Notes under the pieces: model-generated
Database searches by the model: none
What the model was told of the DNA's origin: nothing
What the model saw: only the letters and a program-made list of their open reading frames with translations
Assembly: GCA_004431415.1 (NCBI GenBank)
Contig: QPMI01000279.1
Span: 1 to 64,000 of the forward strand
Reading direction: 5' to 3'
Length of the DNA: 64,000 bases
Source: Cyanophora paradoxa
Lineage: Eukaryota > Glaucocystophyceae > Cyanophorales > Cyanophoraceae
In this document: positions 21,929-40,281 of the stretch, in pieces
How the letters are laid out: every line of letters begins with the position of its first letter
Numbering within the stretch: the stretch's first letter is position 1
Program-made: the position numbers and the translations under genes

Positions 21929-24450
21929 ATGCCGGAGTCGGGAATGCCCAGCAGACGCCTGGCATTGCTTTTGCCCAGCTACGAAGGCAGCACGTCTGCA
22001 GTCGCAAATCTCGACCCGCCGAGATCCCTGGATCGCCTTCTGCCCTCCGGCTGGACATGCGAAACCATTTTCCTGACGAAGAGCACAGTCAACAAGACGA
22101 TCCGCCGCCGCAAGAAGGACTTCGATGTGTACGTCGAGCTTGCGGCCATTCCAGCGCCGCCGGGCCGCCCTCGCTGACGTCGCCTTCTCCTGAACGATAT
22201 AGCTTCGTCAACTTGTGCGATGGTACGCGGCCCTCCGTGACGCGCCGTCGCCGCCGACGCATGACACGGACCCGACTCCCGCAGGCGCCTGGGACGAGGT
22301 GCGGCGCCGCCGGCGGCCTTGCGGCGGCCGACGATCGTATCTAGCGTTTTATTGACTTCGATCGCTTCTCCGGCTCGCCCGCCCTTGCAGGACACTCCCG
22401 GCGTTGATGTCGTGCTGGCCATGGAGAAGGAGAAGCTGGCGTTCACGGGAGCGAGTTCGCTCTTCTATGATCCTACGGTGTGATCGGCACCCGCCGCGCC
22501 CGAGTCGCTCGCGTGCCGCTCGAGGTGATGGGCGGGCAGCGCGAGGGCATGAAGAAGGCGTGCTTCGCCTGCAGCGTGCCGACGCCGCGCTACGCTTTCG
22601 CGGAGACCGTCGCAGACTGCGACACGATCGCCAAGCGTCTCAACTTCCCCCTCTTCGTAAAGCACCACCACTCCTACAACTCGAGTGCGGCCGCCCCGCC
22701 GCCGCCCCGCGCCCGGAGGCGCCCGCGCTCACTCCCCCCCAGTCGGCGTGACCACCAAGTCCAAGGTGGCCAACCTGGAGCAGCTTCGGGAACAGGTCAG
22801 CGGGCGCGCGGGGCGCGCGGCGGCGCCGGGGGGCGCCGAGCGGGGGGCAGGTGGCGGGGATGGTGGCGGAGTTCGGCGGGGCGCTGGTGGAGGAGTTCAT
22901 CCCCGGGCGGGAGTTCTCCGTGCTCGTCTCGTCGAACCCGGCGGACGAGCGGGAGCCGTTCGTGTACCTCCCCGTGGAGTGCACCTTCCAAGAGGGCCAG
23001 CCCGACTTCAAGACCTTCGAGATGAAGTGGGTCCACTCCTGTGCGCCGCCCCCGCCCCGCCGCCCCGCCCCCCGCCCCCCCGGCCGGGCGGGGCCGACGG
23101 GAGGCGGGGCAGCGAATCACTGGGTGGCGGCGAGCGACGCGAAGGCGGTGGAGACGATGAAGAAGTACGCGAAGGAGATCTACGTGTGCCTGGCGGGCCA
23201 GGGCTACGGCCGCTGCGACTTCCGCATGGCCCCGGACGGCAAGATCTACTTCCTCGGTGCGAGCGCTGAGGAGCGCCGGCGAGGCGGCCACCCCCGGCGC
23301 GGCCTCACGGGCGGGGGGCGGCAGAGATCAACCCGAACTGCTCGGTGTTCTACGACCCGTCGAACGGGGGCACGGCGGACCTGATCCTGGAGCTGGACGG
23401 GACGGGCCAGGCGGCCTTCCTCCGCTCCATCGTCGACTTCGCCCTCGCGCGGCAGCAGCGGGAGTACTTCGGCGAGCCGATGGCCTTCGCCCCGCACGCC
23501 GACCCCGCCCTCGGCGGCGGCTCCTTCGCCACCCGCGACATCGCCCCTGGCGAAGTGCCCCGCCCGCCCCGCCCCGCCCCGCCCCGCCCCGCCCCGCCCG
23601 CCCCGCCCCGCCCGCCCCGCCCCGCCCCGCCCCGCCCCGCCCCGCCCCGCCCCGCCCCGCCCCGCCCCGCCCCGCCCCGCCCCGCCCGCCCCGCCCCGCC
23701 CCGCCTCATGCGCCGCGCCAGATCGTGCAGCGGAACGAGGAGAAGCAGCTCATCCTCGCCTCGCACAGCCACATGAAGCGGTGCCGCCACCCCGACTCGG
23801 CCCCCCGCGAGCCACGCTCAGGCGCAGGGCGCAGGAACTGGCCGAAGCACTACTACGAGATGTACGAGCACTACGCGTGGAAGGTCTCGGAGGGGGTGCG
23901 CGCCTCCACCGGCCTCGAGCCGGGCCGCCTCGAGCCCCCCGCCGAGCGCCCCCGAGCGGGCGCGGAGCGAGCCGGCGGGTGGGGCGGGGCGCAGGTCTTC
24001 GCCCTCTGCTCCTCGCTGGACCCGGAGCGGTGGCAGCCGATCAACCACAGCTGCGACCCGAGCTGCTGGATGGAGGGCCTCAACCTCGTCGCCCGCCGCC
24101 CCCTCCGCAGGGGCGAGGAGGTCACCATGGACTACTCGTCCGCCCCCGCCGCCCCCGCCCGCCCCCGCCCGCCCCTCACCGGCACCCCGGGGGCCGAGCA
24201 GGACGATGTACACGTCCTTCCCCGTGGACTTCAAGTGCGCGTGCGGGGCCGCCGCCTGCCGCGGCCGCCTCACCGGCGAGGAGTACAAGCAGGTCCGCCC
24301 CCGCCGCGCCACGCCGCACCCTCGCCCGCCCGCCCGCCCCCGACGCGCCCCCGGCAGGCGTGGTTCATCGAGCGCTACGGGGACGAGCACGTGACGGACT
24401 ACGTCCGCTCCCGAATGCGCGAGGCCGCCGTCCTCGACGGCGTCTGCTAG
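21929..24450 (+). CDS. fusion protein: D-Ala-D-Ala-ligase-like ATP-grasp domain + SET methyltransferase domain
   Basis: Seen: start ATG 21929 or 21944, then RRLALLLPSYEGSTSAV. Exon joins DFDVF/VNLCDG/AWDE/DTPGVDVVLAMEKEKLAF then GASSLFYDPT/REGMKKAC are those of the ATP-grasp pre-domain. Catalytic-domain blocks follow: FPLFVKHHHSYNS (Lys for ATP), GALVEEFIPGREFSVLVSS (hinge Glu) and GYGRCDFRMAPDGKIYFLEI then NPNCSVF (metal-binding Asp, Glu, Asn). From about 23480 a SET domain begins (GGGSFATRDIAPGE), continues WKVSEGVFALCSSLDPERW, then INHSCDPSCWMEG (AdoMet/knot motif) and LRRGEEVTMDY, and ends with a post-SET zinc motif CACGAAACRG and EEYKQAWFIERYGDEHVTDY; stop at 24448. The intron 23555-23721 is a CCCCG satellite and lies inside the SET part. 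No stop or promoter-sized gap separates the halves, so I read one protein. Substrates are unknown. Confidence 0.87.
23555..23721 (+). repeat. CCCCG pentamer satellite forming an entire intron
   Basis: Donor GTGCCC and acceptor CGCCAG bound a 167-nt intron whose interior (about 23570-23705) is almost pure CCCCG pentamers, interrupted by CCCG units. Splicing joins PGE to IVQRNEEKQ in frame. The opposite strand is a dense run of GGGGC, able in principle to form G-quadruplexes. Confidence 0.85.
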
Positions 24451-24576
24451 CCGCGCGGCGCCGCCCCCCCGATCCTCTCGCGCCTCCTCCCCTAGCATGC
24501 CCTCCCCGCCTCATCGTTTCCCCCTTTCCTCAGTATTCTTACATGAACCAGCCGGGCCCCCTGGGGGCCCTGGCCC

Positions 24577-26081
24577 TCACGTTCCGCCGCCGCCCGGGGC
24601 GGGGGCCGCGCCAGCGTCGACGTCGGCGGGCTTGCCGGGGCCGGGGCCGGCGGCGCGCCGCTTGGCGATCTCCGCGAGGTTGCACTTGCACTTCTCGCCC
24701 ACGCGCTCGACCACGGAAAGCGCGAACGCCGACTGCGGAAGGTCGTCCCAATCAGCTCCTCGACCGCGCAGGCTGCGGCGCGCGCCGGCGTGCACGTGCA
24801 CGCGCCTTGAAGACGTCGAGGAAGACTGTGATGGAGGGGTCGCGCAGGTCCACCGCGTGCCGCCCCTCGATCGCCGCCGCCGCCGCCTGCGCACCCATCC
24901 CCACCCACCGTGGCACGCCCTCAGCTCGCGCGCGCGCGGGAGGCCAAAAGGGGGCCGGGCGCCCGGGGCGGGCCTTGATGGCGTCGTCGCGCTTGACGCG
25001 CTCGTTGTTGCGGCCCTTGAACTGCACCGCGTACGTCACCGGCCCCGCCAGCGCGCCCGCCCCGAAGACCGGCGGCAGCTCCGCCGCGCACAGCCGCTCC
25101 ACCGCCCCCATCTGAGCGGGTACCGGTGAACGAGGACCCGACGGGAGCCCGGCTCGAGCGCAAGGAGGCGCGCCTCGGCGACGCAGGTGGCGATGACGGG
25201 GAGGAGGCGGTACGTGAAGCGCGGGGGGCGGGCGAGGGCCCCCGCCCCCGCCGCCGCCAGCAGGTGGTCCACGATCACGCGCACGTCGAGCCAGGCTGCC
25301 CGCGCCGCCACAAAGACCAGGCCCGACGTCCCCGTGTCGATCACCCGCCAGCTGCGCCGCCGCCTCAGGAGTGCAGCCGCCCCGACGCAGGTCGGGGCCG
25401 CACTGCCGTGGGGCGCCGGCTGCGGCCGCGGGGCCCGGCTTGTCAGCGGCCCCGGCCTCCTCTCCGTCCTGCGGATCTGCCTCCTCTTCTTCCGACTCAC
25501 TGCCGCCCCCTTCCTCCGTGTGCGATGCCGCTACTGCCTCCGCGGGCGCCTTCGAATTCGGCTCCGCGCCTGGACCGTCCGGTCGACTCTGCGACCCCGC
25601 CTCTCGCTCCGCGCCTGGACCGTCCGGTCGACTCTGCGACCCCGCCTCTCCCTCTGCCGCCGCGGGATGCGCTCTGGGCTTCTTCGACGCCGGCGCTGGC
25701 GCTGGCTCGGGCGATGGGACGAGGCGCCCGCTCTCCACGAGCTGGGCGACGGCGTCCTTCAGCAGACTCGTGAGCTCCGACAAGCACTGGGGTTCCTTGT
25801 TGGGGTCCGTAGACGCCAGAATCCCGCTCACGCTGCCATGATCGAAGACGCGTGCGTGCTTGGCTCTGCGGGCCGATCGTGAGCGCTAGCACAGCCGCCT
25901 GGATGCCTCACGATCGGCAAGCGGCGGTTAGCTAGATCCCGACAGTTAGCTGGATAGCTAGATCTGACGCGTTCTGAACGCACGCGAATCGCTTCCGTAC
26001 GTTCGCCCGCCCGAACGAGTTGGCCATGTGCTTCTTTCGGGGCCGGTCACCGCCGCCATCCCCGCCCGCGCGCTTCCCCAT
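24577..26081 (-). CDS. THUMP-domain protein, THUMPD1/Tan1-like tRNA acetylation adaptor
   Basis: THUMPD1/Tan1 binds tRNA and helps the NAT10/Kre33 acetyltransferase make N4-acetylcytidine at position 12. Start is ATG 26081. Exon 1 (26081-25984) is basic, MGKRAGGDGGG then RPRKKHMANSFGRANVRKRF, and splices in phase to exon 2 at 25865, giving AAKHARVFDHGSVSGILAS and EPQCLSELTSLLKDAVAQLV, equivalent to the GxxGILxT strand of the family. An acidic, Ser/Pro-rich insert is followed by VIDTGTSGLVFVAA, FTYRLLPVIATCVAEA, YAVQFKGRNNERVKRDDAIK (THUMP core) and RHAVDLRDPSITVFLDVFK. A GC-donor intron (24733-24805) joins FK to SAFALSVVERVGEKCKCNLA, matching the family C-terminus. A 48-nt unit (GAGSQSRPDGPGAE) is duplicated in the insert near 25545-25645. 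It is divergent from the DCAF4-like gene, 115 bp between ATGs. Confidence 0.9.
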
Positions 26082-26196
26082 TCGCCGAGACGCCCGAGCG
26101 ATAGCTTAGCTTAGCTAGATCAGGTTGCGACAGGTCGACGTCGACGTCAGGGCGCCGTACCCCTGCTGCCTTGCAATTGGAGTCTTGGACCGGCGA

Positions 26197-28075
26197 ATGG
26201 CTCCAGGTGCGCGCGCGTCAACATTGATTGCAAAGGATTTAGCTATCCAACGAAAGAGCTCTCTGAGCAGGCGTACGCGGCGCTGACGGGAAGCGCGCAG
26301 AAATTCCGGGTTTCGTCTACGATGAGGCCACAAAGCGGTACTACAAAGCACCAGCGAACCCCCGCGCGGCGCTCCTGCAGCTCAGCAAGCGCGCGAGAGC
26401 GTCGGCGGCGACTGCGAGCTCGCGCTCGTCGACGGCATCGGCAGCACCACCGGCCCCAGCGGAAACAGGCGTGCGGCGCGCGCGATCGATGACAAGAGAG
26501 CTTGCGGCTCGTGAGGTGGACGTCTCCTGCTGCTCGAGGCGGCGCCTGAAGGACTGCGCCGTGGCGTCCGCCTTCGCCGCCGCCCCCGTCCTTCGCTTTC
26601 CCGACGCCCTCGGCGACTCTCGGGGAGCTTGGAACGCCGTTGGCCCGCAGGAGTTCAACAGGCACGACGCGGACATCGACGTGCACCCGTCGCTGCCCTT
26701 CGTCGCCACGGGCGGCAGCGCCGGCTCCCTCTCCCTCTTCGAAGTCATCGACCTGGAGGGCGCCCCCGGGCCCTCCGAGGACCCGCCCCGCGGCTTCTTC
26801 CGTGGCGAGGGCGGCGCCGGCGTGGCGGCCCCCGCGCCGCCCGCGCTCCGCCTCTGCCTGCGGTCCCAGGCGACGTCCAGCGTCTGCACGCCCGTCTCCT
26901 CCCTCCGCTGGGGCGCCGGCCTCGTCGCGCACGGCGACGCCGTCCTTGCGTGCGCGCCTTGCTCGCCCGCGCAGCTGCTCGCCTAACCCGCGCGGGGCTG
27001 GGCCGCTCACGGCGGCCCGGCCCGCCCGCGCAGGACAACGGAGCTCGGGGGCGCCTCCTCCTCCGGCAGCGCCGTTGTCTGGCGCGTGGGTCAGGCCAAC
27101 GGCGCACTGGGGCCCGAGGCGCCGACCCTCTCCGCTCAGGCCAGCTTCGGCAAGGTGCGGGGTCCATCCATCTTTTCCCCGGCGGCTTGTCCGCAAACCG
27201 AGCGCCCCGCGCGCAGGCGTCGGCGTGGAGCTGCGCGTGGCAGCCGGGCCCGCCGAGCCTCCTTGCCGTCGGAGCCGACGGCGTGTACGCTTGGGACCTC
27301 ACTTCCGGCCGGACGCGGCGCCTGCAGCCGGCGCCGGCGCCGCCGGCCCCCGGGGCCGGCCGCCGCAGCGATGTCTTCGCCCTCGCCTTCTCTGACGTGC
27401 ATGCGCTCCGCCCCGGCACGTGCCCCTAGCTTCCGGGTGGGCTGAGGCGCACCCACGCAGGCAAACACTGTCCTTTCCGGCGACCGCAGCGGCGCGGTGC
27501 TGACCTGGGACCTCCGGTTCGCCCCCTCGTGCCCCCCGTTACCTGGCGCCCCCCCGGCTCACATGCGCGTGCACCGCAGGGCGGGCCCGCGGGAGGCGCG
27601 GGCCCAATCGCACGCCCCGCCGCTGCTGGATGGCCCCGACCCGCCGACCCCGGCGCGCGGCCGCGTGGCGCGCTCCTCGGTCTGCTCGCTGCGGCCGCTC
27701 GCGTCGGCGCCGCACGCGGTGCTCGTCTCGGCGACCTCGCACCAGCTGCTGCTGCTGGACCGGAGGCGCCCCGGGGCCGGGGCGCGGCTCGAGGGCCACC
27801 GGAACGAGTGCACGACGACGCTCCGCGCGGCCCTCGACCCCTCCGAGGCGTACGCCGCCTGCGGCGGGGACGACGGCCGCCTCCGCGTCTGGTGCCTCCC
27901 CTCGGGCCGCCTCCTCGCCTCCTGCCCGCCGCCCGCCGTCGACGTCGAGGAGGAGGGGGGCCCCCGGCCCGTCTGCAGCCTCGCGTGGCAGCGCCCTCCG
28001 CACTGCGCCGGCCCGCCCGCCGCCGCGTGGGGCACGCACACGCGCGGCGTCCTCGGGCTCGGGCGGCAGAGCTGA
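26197..28075 (+). CDS. DCAF4-like WD40 protein (CUL4-DDB1 substrate receptor family)
   Basis: DCAF4/WDR21 proteins are WD40 substrate receptors of CUL4-DDB1 ubiquitin ligases. The first coding exon is only 10 nt (26197-26206, ATGGCTCCAG) and splices to 26301, giving MAPEIPGFVYDEATKRYYKAP, the 'PGFYYDxxxxRYFK' signature. WD-like blades follow: FNRHDADIDVHPSLPFVATG then GSAGSLSLFEV, SSSGSAVVWRVGQANGALG, ASAWSCAWQPGPPSLLAVGA then DGVYAWDLTSGR, NTVLSGDRSGAVLTWDLR, SVCSLRPLASAPHAVLVSAT, and GHRNECTTTLRAALDPSEAY with CGGDDGRLRVWCLPSGRLLA. The stop is at 28073-28075. The C-terminal exon stays open for about 170 residues. Together with SKP1 and RPT5 it gives the window three ubiquitin-proteasome genes. 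Junctions at 26980-27220 are approximate. Confidence 0.83.
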
Positions 28076-28152
28076 CGAGGCAATTGTACACGTACTATGA
28101 TACATTTATTTACACGAGCCCCGGGCAGCGCCAAGCGGCCGCGCTCAGCATA

Positions 28153-28733
28153 TCACGCGGGGGAGAAGGAGGTCAGCGAGAACTGCCCCTGCAGGTTCCG
28201 GTACACGACCTGCGAGCTGGGTCAGCCAAGGTCGCGGCCGCGGCCGCGGCGAGCGTCCTACCGCGTTGTAGATTTGATTGTTCTTGTCGCCGGTCGTGAC
28301 CGAAAGCTTTAAGTAGAAGTTCAGGCCTGCGACGACCTGCCTCTGGACTTCGAGCACCTGTTTGGTTTCGAGTTTTTGATTTTGTTAAACCTATATTTAA
28401 ATCCCAGATTATAGCACCTGCACGAGGTCCAGCGATTTCATGCTGTTCGACCGATTCCTGCGAGTGCATTACGCCGGCAACAACGCCGGCGGGAGAGCGA
28501 GGGCGCACGAGATCTCCTGCACGGCGAACTGCAGGACAATTCATGAGCAGTCGAGCAAGAGGGCGCGGGCCCGGGGCGCTAACCTCGGCCGCCTCTGTCA
28601 CGCCTTCGTCCTTTGCAGAAGCGGGGAAGAGACCACCGGGAAGGCCGGCGCCAGGAGGGCTCATCTTGGCAAGGGCCACGTGTACGGAGAACAGAGCGAG
28701 AAGCAGAAATGTGAGGGAGGCCGCCTTGTTCAT
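28153..28733 (-). CDS. secreted cystatin (cysteine protease inhibitor)
   Basis: Tight-binding inhibitor of papain-like proteases. Start is ATG 28733; the signal peptide reads MNKAASLTFLLLALFSVHVA. The mature start GLPGGLFPASAKDEGVTEAA carries the N-terminal Gly trunk. Exons join in phase: EAAE/FAVQEIS/MKSLDLVQ/VLEVQRQVVAGLNFYLKLSV then TTGDKNNQIYNA/VVYRNLQGQFSLTSFSPA. QVVAG is the conserved first hairpin loop, and the family's A-A-E-F-A-V-x-E helix is intact. The Pro-Trp of the second hairpin of animal cystatins is absent; the equivalent region reads VVYRNLQGQF. The mature size is near 90-100 residues in five exons, with the stop at 28153-28155. It lies convergent with the DCAF4-like gene (78 bp) and divergent from the NOL7-like gene (79 bp). 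Confidence 0.88.
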
Positions 28734-28812
28734 GCGTGCTGCGCGACTGTACCCGGGCAGTCTGCCCCATTGCAGCCCCGACTTCAGAGCCGGCGAGCGA
28801 GCGTGAAGAGCG

Positions 28813-30222
28813 ATGGTAGGTACGCGCTCGGGAAGCAAAGGAAAGCCGGCGGAGGAGGCCCCGGCCCCTGCGGAGGAAAAGCCTGCAAAGGTCCGACACG
28901 TAGCGGCGCGCGCCAGCGCATCCGCGCGCTCTCAAGTAATCTACGCCTTGCAGACGACCCGGAAGACGAAGGCCAGCACCTCCGCGGAGAAGCCTGCCGA
29001 GCCTGCCGCGCCCACAGAGGAGCCCAAGGCCAAGCAGCGCGCGGCGTCGAGCCGATCGAAGCGGAAAGTTGCAGAAGAGGATGAACACCACGAGGAGCAG
29101 GCTGCTGCTGAGGTGATCCGCCGCCGGCGTGCATAGCTAACGATCGCGCGATCACCGATCCCGATGACCGCAGCCCGCCCCCACGGCACCTCCCGCACCT
29201 GCTCCCGTAGCGGCAGCGACCGCTGAGAACAGCGACGACGAGGCGCCCGAGGCGGTGAGCCTGTCCACGGGCAAGTCGCAGGCTCTGCAGCAGCGCCGCG
29301 AGGAGGCTGCAAGCGTCAGCAAGTATGCCAGTGCAATCAGCCTCGCTGCGGCTTTCCCTGTAGAGCGCTAACCTTCTGACGCCCGCAGAGTAGTTGCGGA
29401 AGCGAGAGAGCGCCGCAAGCAGATAACCGTTCGCAAGCCTCGGGTGCGCGGCGCCGGCCGGCCACGCCGCTGGGGAGCGCCCGCTCATCGCATCGCTCGT
29501 GCAGGCCGTCGCGGAGGGGGAGCTTCTCCCAGAAGCTATTCTGCAGCGCGTCGCGAAGCTAGAGGAGGAGTGCGTGTGGCCATGAAGCGCTCCGCGCTCG
29601 ATCCGCTGGCCGGCGTAGCTGACGCTCGCCCCACAGGAGGAAGGAGAGGGGCGCAAAGGCAGCGGGCGAGGGAGGCGCAGCCGGCGCATCCGTCGCCGAG
29701 GGTTCGCCCGCGCGCGACGGCGGGTGGCGCTCCAGCGCAGCGCCGCCCGCTCAGCGCCGCGCGTGCGCAGCAGCAGGGGCGGCGCCGCCGAAGAAGAAGG
29801 CGAAGAGGCTGGTGGACCCCGTCAAGAGCCGCGAAGTGTACGCGGCGCCCCCGCATCTAGTATCCGATCCGCCCCGAGCTTCGCTGAGGGGGCGGGGCCC
29901 GGGGGCGGGCAGGGCGAACTTCAAGCTGGTGGTGCTGGAGCGCCCGAACACGGAGCGGGACGACATCGCGAAGAAGGCGCGGCGCTACGAGGAGCGCCGC
30001 CTCTTCCGCGGCGCCAAGCGGCCCTCGGAGGGCTACGGCAAGCCGCAGCCGCCGCCGCTCGCCCGGAAGCAGGAGCTGCGGCAGGGCGGGGCGGAGAAGA
30101 AGAAGGGCAAGAAGGCGGCGCGCTGGCAGAAGCCGAAGCGCGTCGCAGCCGGCGTTGCGGCCGCGCGGCAGCGCAGCGGGCGGGGGCTCGGGCCCGCCCT
30201 TGGCTTCGCGCGCAGCTCGTAG
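28813..30222 (+). CDS. NOL7/UTP16-like nucleolar protein
   Basis: NOL7 and its yeast counterpart Utp16 act in early 18S rRNA processing. Seen: start ATG 28813 (MVGTRSGSKGKPAEE) followed by a Lys/Ala/Glu-rich disordered region. Exons read ENSDDEAPEAVSLSTGKSQA then LQQRREEAASV, then VVAEARERRKQITVRKPRVR, AEGELLPEAILQRVAKLEEE and KKKAKRLVDPVKSREVYAA. The final exon reads FKLVVLERPNTERDDIAKKA then RRYEERRLFRGAKRPSEGYG, with a basic tail ending GFARSS. The 'DEAPExV', 'LLPxxIL' and F-x-L...R-x-x-LFGxxxxR order matches the NOL7 family, but individual matches are short. Nucleolar location would fit the basic tail. Some intermediate exons (29440-29870) are uncertain. Confidence 0.6.
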
Positions 30223-30364
30223 CTGCGGATCCTGTTCTACTTCCGAATCGCGCTCGCATTGACAAGCACAAGTCATGCACTTCAACAATCGAAGGGGGCG
30301 GGGGGCCGGGTGATGTGGTGGGGTCGAGATGGAAGAGGGAGACGAGGGAAGAGAGTGCGGAGGA

Positions 30365-38131
<7,767 letters not shown>

Positions 38132-38401
38132 GGCCGCTGGCCCGCTGGCTAATTGCTCGCGGCTGGCGGCTGCGCCGGCTGGTTTTGGCTGGGTACAGCT
38201 TCTCGACGAAAAAACAGCGCAGCACCAGTCCTTGAGCCTCGGTGCGCCGGCGCGCTTCCATCTGCGACGCTAGATCAGCCAGAGCAGCGGCAGGCTCCGA
38301 ACATAATGCTCCGAAGCTCCCCGCGCGGCCTGAATTAGACCACCCCGACCAGCGAAGTAGGAGCAGCAGGCGGCAGGCTAAGTGTACAGCTTTGCTTGAG
38401 C

Positions 38402-40281
38402 ATGTCGGCTGCGGTAGCGAAGCCGCCGCTGCCAGCCATGGCGGCTCGAACGTCTCCGCGAGCCGTGTCCCCGTCCTCGCTGCCGCCCGTCAACTCTGGG
38501 CGGCAAGAGCGGGCCGGGGCGATGCCAGAGAGCATACTTCAGAAGACCGCGCCGAAACCGTCGTCCGCGGGATCCGCCTCGCGCGGCCACATACCGAAGG
38601 GCCCAGCCAAGCTGCAGCCGCTGCAGCGTCCGCCCTCCGGCGGTGCAGCCGCAGATGGCATGGGGTTGGATTCGTCGATGGTGCCGCAGACGCCCCCGCC
38701 CGACGCCAGCATGAACGCTGTCGCCACGGACAAGATGTCCCTCTGCTTGGAGATCTTGCTCGCCGGCAACGTGCAGTCCTTTATCGACTTCTTTTACCTC
38801 ACGCACAAGGTAGCTGCTCTTGCGGCTGAGTATGCGGTCCTAGCTAACACCTGTTCAGGCCGAAGGAAGCGACGCACCGCCTCAAGACGCGGAGGAGCCC
38901 AGCTCGAAGCCGGTGGTAAAAGAAAAACCGTTAGCTGCGGACAGCTCCAAGCTTCTTTTCATCAAGGATCACCTCATGCGCGCCGAGAACGCTCAGCGGC
39001 AAGGTCCGCGCCTGAGTTCGCAGACTCTCCCCGCGTTTGACCAGGTTCGCCCCCGGCAGGTGACCTCCAGCAGGTCTACGAGAGTTACGAGACGCTAGCG
39101 CGGTTCTTCGAGCAGGAGGATGACCAGAAGCGGGCCGTCAAGTTCTACGAGCAGGTCCGTGGCCTTGTCGGGGCCTCGCTTCCTTGTCGGCGGCATGACA
39201 GGCGCGCCGCAGTGCCTGGACGTGGCGAAGCTCACGGCGGACCCGCATCTGGAGGGGCAGGCGAACAGGAACCTGGGGGCCAGGCACGAGATGCTGGGGG
39301 ACATCGCCTCCGCGATCCGCTTCTACGAGCGCTGCCTGGTCCTCGCCGAGCAGGCCCAAGAGTGCGGGGTTCCTCCGCCCCCGCCGCCCCCCGCCTTCTC
39401 TGACTCGCCCCGCGTAGCATGGCGGACAAGCAGTCGGCGACGGAGCGCCTCGTTGCGGCCTACAAGGAGTTCGCGGAGCGCTGCGAGCGGCAGAGCGACT
39501 ATGAGCAGGTGCGCGGCGTCGGCGGCCGCTCGGAGGCCGCGCGGCGCTGAGGGCGGCGGGGGGCCAGGCGGTGGTGTTCCACGAGCGGTGCCTGAGCATC
39601 GCGACGGCGGACCGGGACGTGGGGACGGCCACGCACCGGGTCGGCCTCGCCTACCAGAAGCTCGGCGACCAGGCCAAGGCCATTGACTACCTCCGCAAGT
39701 ACCTCGAGGTGCGCCCGCCCCCGCCCCGCCGGCCGCCGCCAGCTGCGAGGCCCTCCCCCCGCCCCGGCCCCCCTCACCGTGCACCCCGCGCAGCTGTGCC
39801 GGCTGAGCAACGACCCCGTGGGCGAGGGCACGGCCTGCCAGGCGCTCGCGGCGGCCTACCAGAGCCGCGGCGACACGGGCACAGCTATCCAGGCCCGCCT
39901 GCCCGCCCCCCGCCCGCAGAGGAAGTGGCTGCGCCGCCTCGCGCTTACCCGCGCCCGCAGTACCTGGAGCAGTTCCAGGAGCTGGCGCAGGCGACGGGGG
40001 TGAGCGACGCGCAGGCGCAGGCGTGCGGGGCGCTCGGCATGATCTACATGAAGCGCGGCGACTTCCCCCTGGCGGTGCACCACTTCGAGAAGCAGTTCGA
40101 GCTGGCGCGCTCGCTCGGCCAGCGCGCGATGGTGGATAGCGCCCGCGTCAACCTCGGCATCGCGCGGGGCCACCTCAACCTCTCCCCCTTCTTCCAGGCC
40201 GTCGCCAGCGACCTCCCCTCCCTCCTCAAGTGGAAGAACAAGCGCATTCCCCTCCCCGACCACTCCAACGTCCCCAAGTGA
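38402..40281 (+). CDS. TPR protein, TTC29-like (axonemal)
   Basis: TTC29 is a tetratricopeptide protein needed for flagellar beating. Start is ATG 38402 (MSAAVAKPPLPAMAARTSP); about 90 Ser/Pro-rich residues precede MSLCLEILLAGNVQSFIDFF then YLTHK, comparable to the N-terminal region of TTC29. Exons then encode SSKLLFIKDHLMRAENAQRQ, LQQVYESYETLARFFEQEDD and a series of TPR helices: LGARHEMLGDIASAIRFYER, AVVFHERCLSIATADRDVGT, GLAYQKLGDQAKAIDYLRKY, ALAAAYQSRGDTGTAIQ and GALGMIYMKRGDFPLAVHHF. The C-terminus reads LLKWKNKRIPLPDHSNVPK (stop 40279). Introns are 50-90 nt. With the SHIPPO gene it supports a motile flagellum. It is divergent from the ankyrin/SET gene (270 bp between ATGs). Confidence 0.84.

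Noticed and set aside
24577-25831. A GTG at 25831 as the start of the THUMP-domain protein.
   Set aside because: The frame continues upstream (FDHGSVSGIL), and an in-phase intron leads to a basic N-terminal exon with ATG at 26081, matching the family.
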